A DNA stretch of 64,000 nt from assembly GCF_021532275.1 (NCBI RefSeq), contig NZ_JACBOT010000021.1, positions 62,001-126,000 of the forward strand, written 5' to 3'. Shown here piece by piece: positions 51,855-60,667 of this stretch. Below the pieces are notes generated by a model. It was not told the DNA's origin. It ran no database searches and saw only the letters and a program-made list of their open reading frames with translations. The translations under genes and the position numbers were made by a program. Within the stretch, counting starts at the first letter, position 1. Each line of letters opens with the position of its first letter. The stretch is from Brevibacterium sp. UCMA 11754. Its GTDB lineage: Bacteria > Actinomycetota > Actinomycetes > Actinomycetales > Brevibacteriaceae.

Positions 51855-52429
51855 ATGTCCCTCCGATAGAAGTTGAGGTGAGAACGGGAGGCCGTGGGGC
51901 CCTGCTGCCCCTGATAGCGATTGCCGGTGGCCTGCGAACCGTAGGGGTTGAGCGCAGCCGAACTGAGGCGGAAGAAGCAGAGCTGACCGATCTTCATTCC
52001 CGGCCACAGGGTGATGGGCAGAGTCGCGACATTCGAAAGCTCGAGCGTCACATGACCGTTGAACCCGGGATCGATGAAGCCTGCCGTGGAGTGGGTCAGC
52101 AGCCCAAGGCGCCCCAGCGACGACTTGCCCTCCAGCCGCGCGGCCACATCGTCGGGCAGGGTGACGAGCTCGTGCGTTGAGGCGAGCACGAATTCGCCCG
52201 GGTGCAGCACGAACGGCTCTCCCGGCGCGGCCTCGACGAAGCGGGTGAGCTCGGGCTGATCGAGACTCGGGTCGATGACCGGGTATTTGTGGTTGTCGAA
52301 CAGACGGAAGTAGCGATCCAGGCACACGTCAACGCTGGCTGGCTGGATCAGCGAAGGGTCATAGGGGTCGAGGGCGATGCGTCCGGAGTCGAGCTCGGCG
52401 CGGATGTCGCGATCGGAAAGGAGAGTCAC
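51851..52429 (-). CDS. dcd: dCTP deaminase (dUMP-forming, DCD/DUT type)
   Basis: 192 aa from GTG 52429, the usual family length; the frame to 52516 is rejected. Motifs: [34 protein letters not shown] with the catalytic Glu nearby (VTLELSN), and the closing [13 protein letters not shown]. The TxAG-containing loop is that of bifunctional deaminase-dUTPases found in actinobacteria. It feeds dUMP to thymidylate synthesis. Confidence 0.93.
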   Translation of the reverse strand: MTLLSDRDIRAELDSGRIALDPYDPSLIQPASVDVCLDRYFRLFDNHKYPVIDPSLDQPELTRFVEAAPGEPFVLHPGEFVLASTHELVTLPDDVAARLEGKSSLGRLGLLTHSTAGFIDPGFNGHVTLELSNVATLPITLWPGMKIGQLCFFRLSSAALNPYGSQATGNRYQGQQGPTASRSHLNFYRRDM

Positions 52430-52525
52430 GTAACCGATGGTAGTCGCCCAGGGCTCAGGAGTGCAGTGAGCAGCACTCACGAAGGGGCGAAATTGCTCAC
52501 AGCCTCCGCGACACACCGGAGTTTG

Positions 52526-52542
52526 GTAACGACTCGATAACG
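52526..52542 (+). promoter_or_regulatory. RTAACR direct repeat upstream of the LPXTG protein (MtrA-like box 4)
   Basis: GTAACG (52526-52531) and ATAACG (52537-52542), 11 bp apart, about 175 bp upstream of the GTG start. The 287-bp gap to dcd contains no gene; GTTGACA at 52691 with GAAAGG further on belongs to the translation/promoter region. Confidence 0.45.
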
Positions 52543-52716
52543 ATCAGTGGTGTTTTTGCTGGTTTTCTCCCGTGTGTCTCCCCACAGCCGTTCGTGAATG
52601 CCTTAGAGTTAGGAGCTGTACGAACCCGCGCACGATGGTGCCTTCCTCTTCTTAAGCCAAGGAATGCCGGGAGTCCATCGTCTTTCGTGGGTTGACAACG
52701 AACGAAAGGCATTACT

Positions 52717-54147
52717 GTGAAGACCTCGCGTCTTGTGCTTGCCCCCGCAGTAGCCGTTGCATTGACAGGTCTTGCTGGCGCTCCCGCGTTCGCAGCGACA
52801 GCGTCCGCTCCGGTGCCGGCAGGCCCGCTCTGTGCACATGAAGATGCACAGCAGTCAACCGACCCAGATTCCAAGGTTCCCGACAGCTCGGACCCGCAGG
52901 CGACACTGTCTGATGCACAGGTCACCCGGGCCGATATCGCGGATCGCAAAAAGGGCATCGGATTCTCCGGTACCGGATTCACCCCCGACAGCAAGGCGAC
53001 CGTCACGGTCGTCGGCACCGACGGGTCCAAGTACTCGCCGGAGACCAAGCTGACCGTCGACGAAAAGGGCAAGGTGTCCGGCACCTACTTCTTCTCCGTC
53101 ACGGACAACGCCAAGGTTCCCTCTGGCGAATACTCGCTCTACCTCACCGATGAGAAGACCGAGAAGGACTCCTCGAAGGTCTCCTTCGAGGTCGTGGCCA
53201 GTGACTCGGACATCGACGAGGACGCCAAGGGCTCCGATTGCTCACCCGCAACAGGAGCGGCCCCAGATCCGTCCGAGACCGCGACCGATGAGCCATCCGA
53301 GACATCGACTCCGACCGAGACCAAGTCGGAAGAGCCGAGCGAAGAGCCCACGGAAACCAAGGAAGCTTCGAAGCCCGCTGCTCCGAAGCCGACTGAGACC
53401 GAGACGAAGGCTCCGGAACCGACGGAGACCGAAACTCAGGCTCCCGAGCCGACGGAGACGGAATCCGAGACTCCCGAGCCGACGGAGACCGACGACAAGT
53501 CGGAGGCCCCTGCTCCTACCGAGACCGAGTCCGGAGCTCCGGAGTCCGAAGCTCCGGAATCGGACGCTCCAGAGTCCGAAGCTCCGAAGTCGGACGCTCC
53601 GAAGGCAGAACCGTCGGAGACGACCGCTCCGGCCAGCCCCGGCACCGATGACGGTGAGAAGAAGGCCGCGGCAACCGCGACCCAGGCGCTCATCATCGAC
53701 CCGACCGAGATCAGCTCCGAGGACTTCCTCAATGAGGGCATCAAGCTCGGCATCACCGGCGCACAGCCAGGTGAGAAGATCACGATCACGGTCGAGCATG
53801 CTCAGGGCAAGGTCGATCGCTACACGATGACCAAGGAAGCCGACTCCGAGGGCAAAGCGACCTTCGGCGTGCAGGCGAAGGTCAAGGCCGTGCTGGGAAC
53901 GTACAACGTCACAGCCCAGGCCGACAGCTTCGACAAGGCACAGGGCGGCAGCTTCACCGTCGTCACCAACGGCACCTCGGTCGATGAGGGCGGGCAGAAC
54001 GGCAGCGACAGCGACAGTGACCTGCCCCGCACCGGTGCCGAGATGACCGGACTGGCGCTCGGAGTCGGACTCCTCGTCGTCGGTGCCGCAGCCGTCGTCA
54101 TCACTCGTCGGCGGATGACCGCCTCCGACGATCCTGCGGAGTTCTAA
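52717..54147 (+). CDS. LPXTG-anchored surface protein with Glu/Pro/Thr stalk
   Basis: 476 aa from GTG 52717, 7 nt after GAAAGG. Signal peptide ends APAFAA. Residues ~50-175 form an Ig-like domain (IGFSGTGFTPDSKATVTV); ~185-320 are a low-complexity stalk of TETEAPEPTE/APESE-type repeats; ~325-435 is a second Ig-like domain similar to that of the LPXTG aminopeptidase; then LPRTG, a hydrophobic helix and RRR tail. Probably a fibrillar adhesin-like or wall protein. No catalytic motif. Confidence 0.9.
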   Translation: MKTSRLVLAPAVAVALTGLAGAPAFAATASAPVPAGPLCAHEDAQQSTDPDSKVPDSSDPQATLSDAQVTRADIADRKKGIGFSGTGFTPDSKATVTVVGTDGSKYSPETKLTVDEKGKVSGTYFFSVTDNAKVPSGEYSLYLTDEKTEKDSSKVSFEVVASDSDIDEDAKGSDCSPATGAAPDPSETATDEPSETSTPTETKSEEPSEEPTETKEASKPAAPKPTETETKAPEPTETETQAPEPTETESETPEPTETDDKSEAPAPTETESGAPESEAPESDAPESEAPKSDAPKAEPSETTAPASPGTDDGEKKAAATATQALIIDPTEISSEDFLNEGIKLGITGAQPGEKITITVEHAQGKVDRYTMTKEADSEGKATFGVQAKVKAVLGTYNVTAQADSFDKAQGGSFTVVTNGTSVDEGGQNGSDSDSDLPRTGAEMTGLALGVGLLVVGAAAVVITRRRMTASDDPAEF

Positions 54148-54153
54148 GATCCG

Positions 54154-55206
54154 TTGAACGATGAATTGTCCCTAGCGGGGCTGCACCTCGGCAGACACCA
54201 GATCGATCTCGGTCGTCTCCGAGCAGGGACAATGCTCGGTCTCATGGGCAGCACGGACAGCACCACTGAGGTGGTGCTGTCCGTTGCTGCGCGCTCCGAC
54301 GTCGCTCCTCCGCCGCAGTTCCCGACCGGGCTCCGGTCGGGTCTCACACGTGTGCGCAGGTGGGTCAGAGCATATCTTCGCGAAGCCGATGCCGGATCTG
54401 GGGAGGCGGCATTGGCTCTGGCGTGCACGGAGTTCGGGGTCAACCCTGACGTCCTGAGGCGCCGGTTCGGCGAACTTGATGCCGGCGAGCGTGCGAGACT
54501 CGGCCTGGCCGTGGCCTGGGCGAGCGGCTTGCCGTGGTTGACCTTCATCGACCCCTTCGCATCCGTCCCCGGACATGTGCGCGCTGGCCTGCGCGGTCGT
54601 CTGGCCGATCTCGCCGCAGCGCACGGCCGCGGGATCGTCTTCACCTCGAATACGCTGACCGACTTCACCGTCGCCGAGGCGGGCGTGGCCGATATCGAAA
54701 AAGGCGAGCTCGTCTCGCTCGGCACTTTGGAACAGGTCGTCACGGAGCCCAGAGGCTCCCTGCCGGCCGAACTCAGCAGGGTCAACGTCTATTCCGGGTT
54801 GGCACGCAAGGGCTGGCTGTCGATCGGCCACTCTGCGGTGAAGGCTCGGACCGAACTCGACGGGAAGGTCTTCGTCACTCTCGGGTGGCGCAGTGCTCTC
54901 CTGTCGTTGGACGAACACGACCCGGCCTTCACCTCGGCGACGGTGTTCGAAGCCGTCGTCATCGGACTGCGCGATCACGGTTCCTGCCTGCAGGCGAAGC
55001 TGTCGCCGGTGGACACCGAGATGGGACTCGCTCTCGACGTGGACCTGGCCGACCTGGCTGGCGTGTCCGGCAGCGAGAGCGGATTCGGCGTGCTCCACCC
55101 CAGCCTCGGCGACTCGATCGCTGCCCTGCGTGCCAACGTCAAGGTCGGCACTCATGTCTTCGTCGAGGTCGACACTCAGGCACTGCACGCGTACTCGGTG
55201 GAATAG
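54154..55206 (+). CDS. Degenerate ABC-ATPase-like protein
   Basis: 350 aa from TTG 54154, 6 bp after the LPXTG gene stop. Residues ~1-205 follow an ABC ATPase: degenerate P-loop LGLMGSTDSTTEVV (no GxGKS/T lysine), signature-like ELDAGERARLGLAVAWA, and Walker-B-like LTFIDPFASV without the catalytic Glu. The C-terminal ~130 residues resemble TOBE-type accessory domains. ATP hydrolysis is unlikely. It may be a regulatory or structural relative; start codon is uncertain. Confidence 0.7.
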   Translation: MNDELSLAGLHLGRHQIDLGRLRAGTMLGLMGSTDSTTEVVLSVAARSDVAPPPQFPTGLRSGLTRVRRWVRAYLREADAGSGEAALALACTEFGVNPDVLRRRFGELDAGERARLGLAVAWASGLPWLTFIDPFASVPGHVRAGLRGRLADLAAAHGRGIVFTSNTLTDFTVAEAGVADIEKGELVSLGTLEQVVTEPRGSLPAELSRVNVYSGLARKGWLSIGHSAVKARTELDGKVFVTLGWRSALLSLDEHDPAFTSATVFEAVVIGLRDHGSCLQAKLSPVDTEMGLALDVDLADLAGVSGSESGFGVLHPSLGDSIAALRANVKVGTHVFVEVDTQALHAYSVE

Positions 55207-55325
55207 ACCCCACCGGCACGCGTCCGACTCCCCTTCCCGCGCGTCCTCGCCGTTCATAGAGCCGAGTAGCGGGCAATTGGCATTACACTGAAATTCCTTC
55301 ATCCCCCACCGATTCAGGAGAAGCA

Positions 55326-56285
55326 ATGCGAACTTCGCGCAGGCTTCTGATTTCGGCGCTCCTGGTCATAGTCCTCACCGTGGCAGCAGTTCCCCTCCTC
55401 AACCTCACCGTCTACACTCCTGCCCGCGCCGCTGAAGCCTATATCTCCGCGATCGAGGACGCCGACGCGGAGCGTGCGTTCTCCTATCTCGCCTCCCCCA
55501 CCCCGTCGTCGACTCTGGCGCTCAATCATGATGTGCTCTCTGCCGCCCCTGACCTGCCGCGCGATGCCGAGGCGACGACGGTATCGATGGACGGCGCCCA
55601 TGCGAAGGTCTCGCTGAGCTATGTTCTGTCCTCGCAGACGCAGACCGTGGATCTGTCGATGGTGAAGCTGCCGGCGACTGCCGGGCTGTTCGACCGGTGG
55701 GCAATCGAACAGGAGGAGTGGCCGACCCTCGACCTGCAGGTCGAAGGGTCGTCAACGGCCACGGTCAACGGCTACGGAGTCGCCGCCGGAACGATTCCCG
55801 TGCTGTTCCCCGCGACCTATCTCGTCGGCTTCGATGCGACCTACCTCAAGTCGAAGCCCGAACGCGCCGAGGTGATCGCCCCGACCGACACCGCCCAGAT
55901 CGCGCTCTCGCCCGAGCCCACGGCGAAGCTGGAGCAGTCGGTCGGTGAGCAGGTCACCGAGCATCTGGCGAAATGTGTGAAGTCGAAGACCCTCTACCCC
56001 TCGGACTGCGTGTTCGGCTACGAGACGGACAACGAGATCCTCGGCGATGTGAAGTGGTCGCTGGCTCGCGAACCAGAGGTCAGCCTGGCCGCCTCGGGCA
56101 ACGATCTCGAGCTCACCCCGTCGACTGTCGAGGTGCGCATCCAGGGACGCTATCGCGACATCGTCACGGCGGCCGAGCACGACTTCGATGAGACGCTCTC
56201 CTTCGACTTGGGAGGCTCCGTCGTCGTCAAGTCCTCGCAGGTCCGCTTCGATCCGCGCCGCCTCGGCGACGTGACCGTGAAATAG
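55326..56285 (+). CDS. Secreted or membrane-anchored protein of unknown function
   Basis: 319 aa. ATG 55326 follows CAGGAGAAGC. One N-terminal hydrophobic segment (residues ~8-30), then a beta-rich exported part with two Cys (AKCVKSK, PSDCVFGY) that could form a disulfide. The region after the anchor (AAEAYISAIEDADAERAFSYLA) resembles DUF4878/NTF2-like lipoprotein starts. No name assigned. Follows the ABC-like gene in the same direction, 119 bp away. Confidence 0.7.
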   Translation: MRTSRRLLISALLVIVLTVAAVPLLNLTVYTPARAAEAYISAIEDADAERAFSYLASPTPSSTLALNHDVLSAAPDLPRDAEATTVSMDGAHAKVSLSYVLSSQTQTVDLSMVKLPATAGLFDRWAIEQEEWPTLDLQVEGSSTATVNGYGVAAGTIPVLFPATYLVGFDATYLKSKPERAEVIAPTDTAQIALSPEPTAKLEQSVGEQVTEHLAKCVKSKTLYPSDCVFGYETDNEILGDVKWSLAREPEVSLAASGNDLELTPSTVEVRIQGRYRDIVTAAEHDFDETLSFDLGGSVVVKSSQVRFDPRRLGDVTVK

Positions 56286-56322
56286 CAGAAGCGCCGCGAT
56301 CGCCGTCGCGACTGAGCCCCGC

Positions 56323-56380
56323 GTCATTGTGGACTTGCGTGCGAGAAGTTCGCGATTTTCGAACGCAAGTCCACAATGAC
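56323..56380. repeat. Perfect 18-bp inverted repeat between convergent genes
   Basis: GTCATTGTGGACTTGCGT (56323-56340) and its exact complement at 56363-56380, 22-nt loop GCGAGAAGTTCGCGATTTTC plus GA. It may terminate both genes; the loop shares AGAAGTTCGC with the 18.7-kb hairpin and GATTTTCGA with the 12.6-kb hairpin. Confidence 0.8.
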
Positions 56381-56399
56381 GAGCAGACTGCGACGGGCC

Positions 56400-58370
56400 T
56401 CAGGCCCCGCGGAGGTCGAGGGTGAGTTCGGTCGGAGCGGTAGCGACGAGGTCGACGGGGATGCCCCAGTCCTGCTGGTAGAGATGGCACGCGGCGTGCA
56501 GGGGGATCTCTCCGCCTGGTTCGCCGTCGCACGCGGCGGCTCGTGCGGTCACGTGCAGGACCCCTGACTCGAGTTCGGGGTTGATGACGATGTCGCGCTT
56601 CAGTCCTTCTGCACCGCCGTCACCGGAGACGATCAGTTCAGGCGGTGTCGACGAGACCTGCAGATACGTGGGGTCTCCCCACCGGTCATCAAGTTTCTGA
56701 CCTGCTGGAACAGTGAAGCTCACGGACACTGCCACTGGGCCTGAGGAGATCTCGGTCGAGGGACGCTTGCTGGTCAGCGCACCCTCGTCGACTCTCTGAG
56801 CGTCCTTGGGCAGCTTCACTCTGGTCAGGGCGTGCGAGGCGGATTCGACGATGAGGAGCTCGGCCGGCGCAGAACCATCGGCTTCGGCGGACTCAGCGGA
56901 GCCGGCAGCTTCGAGGACGAAGATGTCGGATGGTTCGCGCAGGCCGCGGGCCAGGGTCGAGACCTCGTTCGTGGTGAAGTCATAGCGGCGGATCGCCCCG
57001 TTGTAGGTGTCGGCGATTGCGATCGATCCGTCCGGCAGGCTCCGCACTCCCAGAGGGTGCTGCAGTCTGGCCTCTGCGGCGGGACCGTCACGGAAGCCGA
57101 AGTCGAAGAGCCCTTCACCGATGAGCGTGGACACGGCTCCGGAGTTGGGGTCGAGCCGCCGGATCGCCGAGGTCTCCGAGTCGGCGATGAGCACGTCGCC
57201 ATCGGAGGTGAGGTCGAGGCCCGATGTCTGCGCGAACCATGCGCTGTCCGCATCACCATCGGCCAGGCCCTCGTTCATGGTGCCCGAGAGCAGGCGGATC
57301 GACCCGGCTTCGGGGTTGAACGACCAGATGGTGTGATTGCCCGCCATCGCCACCACAACCTCGGCGGTGGAGGGGACGTAGAGGACATCCCACGGTGAGG
57401 ACAGCTTCACGTCGAGGGCGGGGCCGTCGTAGCGGCCGAGTTCGCCGTGGGTGCCGACCACGTTGTCGATCGCGCCGACCATGTGCTGTGCTCCGGTGCC
57501 GGCGATCGTCGTCACGGTTTCGGTCTCGAGGTTGATGCCGCGCAGGGTGTGGTTGACGGTGTCGGCGACGACGAGATGGTAGCCGGCCTTCGCTGCCACG
57601 TCCCCGGGAAGGACGGTGATGCCGCCGGGTTCGCTGAAGGACGCCTGGGCGAAATCGCCATCGCCCGCGCCGCGTTCGCCGGTGCCGATGCGCCGGATGA
57701 TGTCCTGGCCCGAAGAGTCGTATTCGACGAGGCTGTGGTGTCCCGAATCGGCGACGAGGAGATTGCCCGATGTCAGTGCGGTGACCTTGCCGGGGTAGAA
57801 CAGCTCGGTCTCCGGTGCTGGCGGCGGCACGTAAGGTCCGTCGCCGGAGTGCAGTGTGCCCTTCGCCGAGTGCTCCTCGATGAGTCCTTCGATGATCTCA
57901 CCGAGGCCGGCACCGTGACCTTCGCCCGACAGGGTCGCGACCAGGTAGCCCTCTGGGTCGATGACGGCCAGCGTGGGCCAGGCACGGGCGGTGTATGCCT
58001 GCCAGGTGACGAGGTCGGGATCGTCGAGGACGAGGTGTTCGACCTGGTAGCGTTCGACTGCCTGATCAACGGCTTCGACGGTGCGTTCGAACTCGAACTT
58101 CGGCGAGTGGACGCCGATGATGACGAGCTCTTGTGCGTACTTCTCCTCGAGCGGACGCAGCTCGTCGAGCACGTGGAGGCAGTTGATGCAGCAGAAGGTC
58201 CAGAAATCGAGCAGGATCACCTTGCCGCGCAGATCGGCCAGGCTCAGCTCCTTGCCGCCGGAGTTCATCCACCTGCGGCCGATGAGCTCGGGTGCGCGCA
58301 CCTTGACCTGGTGGGACTGCGCGGCGGCAGGCGCCGCGGACGCTTGGGATTCCTGCGGACTGGTGTTCAT
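56400..58370 (-). CDS. Thioredoxin-like protein with NHL-repeat propeller
   Basis: 656 aa, NHLRC2-like. Residues ~20-165 are a thioredoxin/redoxin fold with C60-C61-I-N-C64 at the active site (WTFCCINCLHV). Residues ~190-500 are NHL repeats (LLVADSGHHSLVEYD, IAIADTYNGAIRRYD), and a C-terminal beta domain follows. No signal peptide. Family role is unknown beyond redox; the extra Cys next to CxxC is as in other members. ATG 58370 after GATGGAG. Confidence 0.88.
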   Translation of the reverse strand: MNTSPQESQASAAPAAAQSHQVKVRAPELIGRRWMNSGGKELSLADLRGKVILLDFWTFCCINCLHVLDELRPLEEKYAQELVIIGVHSPKFEFERTVEAVDQAVERYQVEHLVLDDPDLVTWQAYTARAWPTLAVIDPEGYLVATLSGEGHGAGLGEIIEGLIEEHSAKGTLHSGDGPYVPPPAPETELFYPGKVTALTSGNLLVADSGHHSLVEYDSSGQDIIRRIGTGERGAGDGDFAQASFSEPGGITVLPGDVAAKAGYHLVVADTVNHTLRGINLETETVTTIAGTGAQHMVGAIDNVVGTHGELGRYDGPALDVKLSSPWDVLYVPSTAEVVVAMAGNHTIWSFNPEAGSIRLLSGTMNEGLADGDADSAWFAQTSGLDLTSDGDVLIADSETSAIRRLDPNSGAVSTLIGEGLFDFGFRDGPAAEARLQHPLGVRSLPDGSIAIADTYNGAIRRYDFTTNEVSTLARGLREPSDIFVLEAAGSAESAEADGSAPAELLIVESASHALTRVKLPKDAQRVDEGALTSKRPSTEISSGPVAVSVSFTVPAGQKLDDRWGDPTYLQVSSTPPELIVSGDGGAEGLKRDIVINPELESGVLHVTARAAACDGEPGGEIPLHAACHLYQQDWGIPVDLVATAPTELTLDLRGA

Positions 58371-58467
58371 AGCTCCATCTTCACAGATTCACCGCCGCGG
58401 CGGGAGGCCCGGTGTCATCATGTGACCAATGCCCCAGTCCTCGAACGTGATGGTCACCTGCGGACGT

Positions 58468-58540
58468 CTCAGGTGTGGTCGCGGATTGTCTCAGGTGTGG
58501 TCGCGGCTTGCCTCAGGTGTGGTCGCGGCTTGCCTCAGGA
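58468..58540 (+). repeat. 22-bp tandem repeat downstream of yggS
   Basis: CTCAGGTGTGGTCGCGGMTTGY at 58468, 58490 and 58512, and a partial CTCAGGATCAGTCGCGGG at 58534 that runs into the last codons of the YggS gene. On the minus strand the array directly follows the stop. Confidence 0.75.
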
Positions 58541-59311
58541 TCAGTCGCGGGCGCCGAACACACTGGAACCGACGCGGACCATGGTCGCACCCTCGGCGAT
58601 TGCGAGCTCGAAGTCGTTGCTCATGCCCATGGACAGCTCATTGGCGTCGGGCGACATGGCTCCCGAGGCGATGAGCTTCTCGCTGAGTTCTCGCAGGTCG
58701 GCATAGCTGGGACGGATCTCTTCCGGTGTGCGTCCGGGCAGACCGATCGTCATCAGACCGCGCAGCCTCATCCGTGTGTGAGCTTGCAGTGCCGCGATGA
58801 GCGCCTCCGTCTCCTCGGGCGCGATCCCGGACTTAGAGTCTTCCCGGGAGGTGTTGACCTGGACGAAGAAATCCACAGTCTGGTCGAGGACCTCAAGACG
58901 GTTGTTGATCTTCGTCGCCACTTCCAGATTGTCGACGGACTGGATGCAGTGCGCATGGCGCAGGGTGTGATTGACCTTATTCTTCTGCAGAGGGCCGATG
59001 AGATGGGCCTCGTGATCGAGATCAGCGAGGTCATCAGCCTTGCCGACCAGTTCCTGGACCTTGTTCTCCCCGATGAGGGTGAATCCATGTTCGAGGGCCA
59101 CTCGGATCTTCGCGGCCGGTTGAGTCTTGGTCGCGAGCAGGACCTTCACATCAGCACTCGTCCGACCGCTCGCCTCGGCGGCGGTTGCCGCACGTGTGGC
59201 CACCTCATCGAGGTTGCCTCTGATGGAGGCGATGGCAGTCGGCGAAAGCGCTTCAGGAGTGTTCTGAGGTTCGGACGTATTCTGTGGTTCAGGAGTGTCT
59301 GGGGAACTCAT
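58541..59311 (-). CDS. PLP homeostasis protein (YggS/YBL036C family)
   Basis: 256 aa from ATG 59311; the frame to 59449 adds an Arg/Pro shadow and is rejected. Alanine racemase-type barrel with the PLP lysine in KVLLATKTQPAAK, ENKVQELVGKAD, HLIGPLQKNKVNHTL and LSMGMSNDFELAIAEGATMVRVG. Regulates PLP and amino/keto acid balance. The first ~25 residues are Pro/Asn/Glu-rich repeats (PEPQNTSEPQNTPE). Confidence 0.9.
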   Translation of the reverse strand: MSSPDTPEPQNTSEPQNTPEALSPTAIASIRGNLDEVATRAATAAEASGRTSADVKVLLATKTQPAAKIRVALEHGFTLIGENKVQELVGKADDLADLDHEAHLIGPLQKNKVNHTLRHAHCIQSVDNLEVATKINNRLEVLDQTVDFFVQVNTSREDSKSGIAPEETEALIAALQAHTRMRLRGLMTIGLPGRTPEEIRPSYADLRELSEKLIASGAMSPDANELSMGMSNDFELAIAEGATMVRVGSSVFGARD

Positions 59312-59435
59312 GCTTCCAGTCTTCCACGTACCCGCTGAAGTTGCAGGTCGCCGGCGAAGCGGCGCGGAAGCCGGAGTTCGGCGCGGAGTTCGGCGCGGAA
59401 CTTGCATGTCGTGGGCACGGCGCCCTGGTGCACGG

Positions 59436-59516
59436 CAAACGGTTGGCAAGTTCTCCTCGAGATTCGTTCCTTGGGTTCAAGGGTTCGTGGGTCGAAGAGA
59501 ACTTACCAACCGTTGG
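59436..59516. repeat. Long nested hairpin, family B
   Basis: Arm CAAACGGTTGGCAAGTTCTC (59436-59455) pairs with 59497-59516 (GAGAACTTACCAACCGTTGG) at 18 of 20 positions; inner CCTTG/CAAGG hairpin. The arm is related to family A at 12586. It occupies the 309-bp gap between mmsB and yggS (59312-59620), which has no gene. Confidence 0.7.
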
Positions 59517-59620
59517 TGTCTGTCCGGCGAGACGGGGCTGCCAGCTGCCGCGCTCATCACTGCAGCTAGTTGCAGCGGCGCTCATCGCAGCCGTGTTTCG
59601 TCAGATTCTCCCGCTCGTCC

Positions 59621-60526
59621 TTATTCGGGCAGGCCCTCGGCCTTGGCATCGATGTTCTTGATCAGCGCCGAGGTGTCGAGCCCTTCGAGGCCCGCGTCGA
59701 CGAGCTTCTGCAACTGAGCGTGGACGAGCTGCGCTGCAGGCAGGTCGAGGCCCTGAGTCTCCGCGCCTGCGAGCGCGAGGCCGACGTCTTTGTGCATGAG
59801 AGCCGCGGCGAATCCGGGCTTGAAGGAGTTGTTCGAAGCCGCGGTCTCTGTCACGCCCGGCACCGGATACCAAGTGCGCAGAGGCCAGGAATCTCCGGAG
59901 GAGACCGTCGCGATGTCATAGAAGACCTTGGGGTCGAGACCGAAGCGATCAGCGAGCACGGCCCCTTCGACGACGCCCTGCAGGCTGATCGAGAGCATCA
60001 TGTTGTTGACGATCTTGGCGGCCTGACCGGCTGCTTCGCCACCGGCGTGGAACATGTTGCCGGCCATCGGCTCGATGAACGTCTTCGCTTCGGCCACGTC
60101 CTCCTCGGTGCCGCCGAGCATGAACGTCAGCGTGCCTGCCTCGGCACCGGTGACGCCGCCGGACACGGGACCGTCGACGAAGCGGAAACCGGCCTTAGCC
60201 GCTTCTGCATGCAGTGCGCGGGCGGAATCGAAGTCGATCGTTGAAGAGTCCACGAGGAGTGTCTTGGTGTCTGCGTGGGCCAACACGCCGTCGGCCTCGA
60301 GGTACACGGCCCGGGCGTGCTCCCCCTTGGGCAGCATCGTGAACACGATATCGGCTCCGGCGACCGCCTCGGCGATGGACTTCACAGGATTCACCCCGTG
60401 CTTGGCTGCCTCTTCGACGGCGATCTCGACGAGATCGAAGCCATTCACGGTGTGACCGGCTTTGACCAGGTTCGCTGTCATCGGACGACCCATGTTTCCC
60501 AGGCCGACCCATCCAATTGTCGACAT
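59621..60526 (-). CDS. mmsB: 3-Hydroxyisobutyrate dehydrogenase
   Basis: 301 aa from ATG 60526 after AGGAGG. NAD-binding GWVGLGNMGRPMTANL, substrate motif DGPVSGGVTGAEAGTL, catalytic Lys in GGEAAGQAAKIVNNMML and the KDVGLAL region. Valine catabolism step (hydroxyisobutyrate to methylmalonate semialdehyde), though related beta-hydroxyacid substrates are possible. Divergent from a LysR regulator. Confidence 0.88.
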   Translation of the reverse strand: MSTIGWVGLGNMGRPMTANLVKAGHTVNGFDLVEIAVEEAAKHGVNPVKSIAEAVAGADIVFTMLPKGEHARAVYLEADGVLAHADTKTLLVDSSTIDFDSARALHAEAAKAGFRFVDGPVSGGVTGAEAGTLTFMLGGTEEDVAEAKTFIEPMAGNMFHAGGEAAGQAAKIVNNMMLSISLQGVVEGAVLADRFGLDPKVFYDIATVSSGDSWPLRTWYPVPGVTETAASNNSFKPGFAAALMHKDVGLALAGAETQGLDLPAAQLVHAQLQKLVDAGLEGLDTSALIKNIDAKAEGLPE

Positions 60527-60616
60527 AAAATGCCTCCTCGCATCATGTTCTTCAGGTGGTGCAGTGTTCCCATTCACATTACGCCAGTCACTCGGCCAAC
60601 ACCTGTCGCGCAGAAT

Positions 60617-60640
60617 CACATATTCCGCACCAGATATGTG
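60617..60640. promoter_or_regulatory. LysR-type inverted repeat in the mmsB/LysR divergent promoter
   Basis: CACATAT-N10-ATATGTG (60617-60623, 60634-60640), a perfect dyad 28-51 bp from the LysR start and 91 bp from mmsB. Its place between divergent genes is that of a LysR binding site controlling both. Confidence 0.6.
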
Positions 60641-60667
60641 CGTGCACGCAGATAGGATGGAACCATT

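Noticed and set aside
51878..52325. Upstream extension of the dcd-linked gene through dcd
   Set aside because: Overlaps a well-conserved dcd; GTG 51854 with GTGA overlap is a better start.
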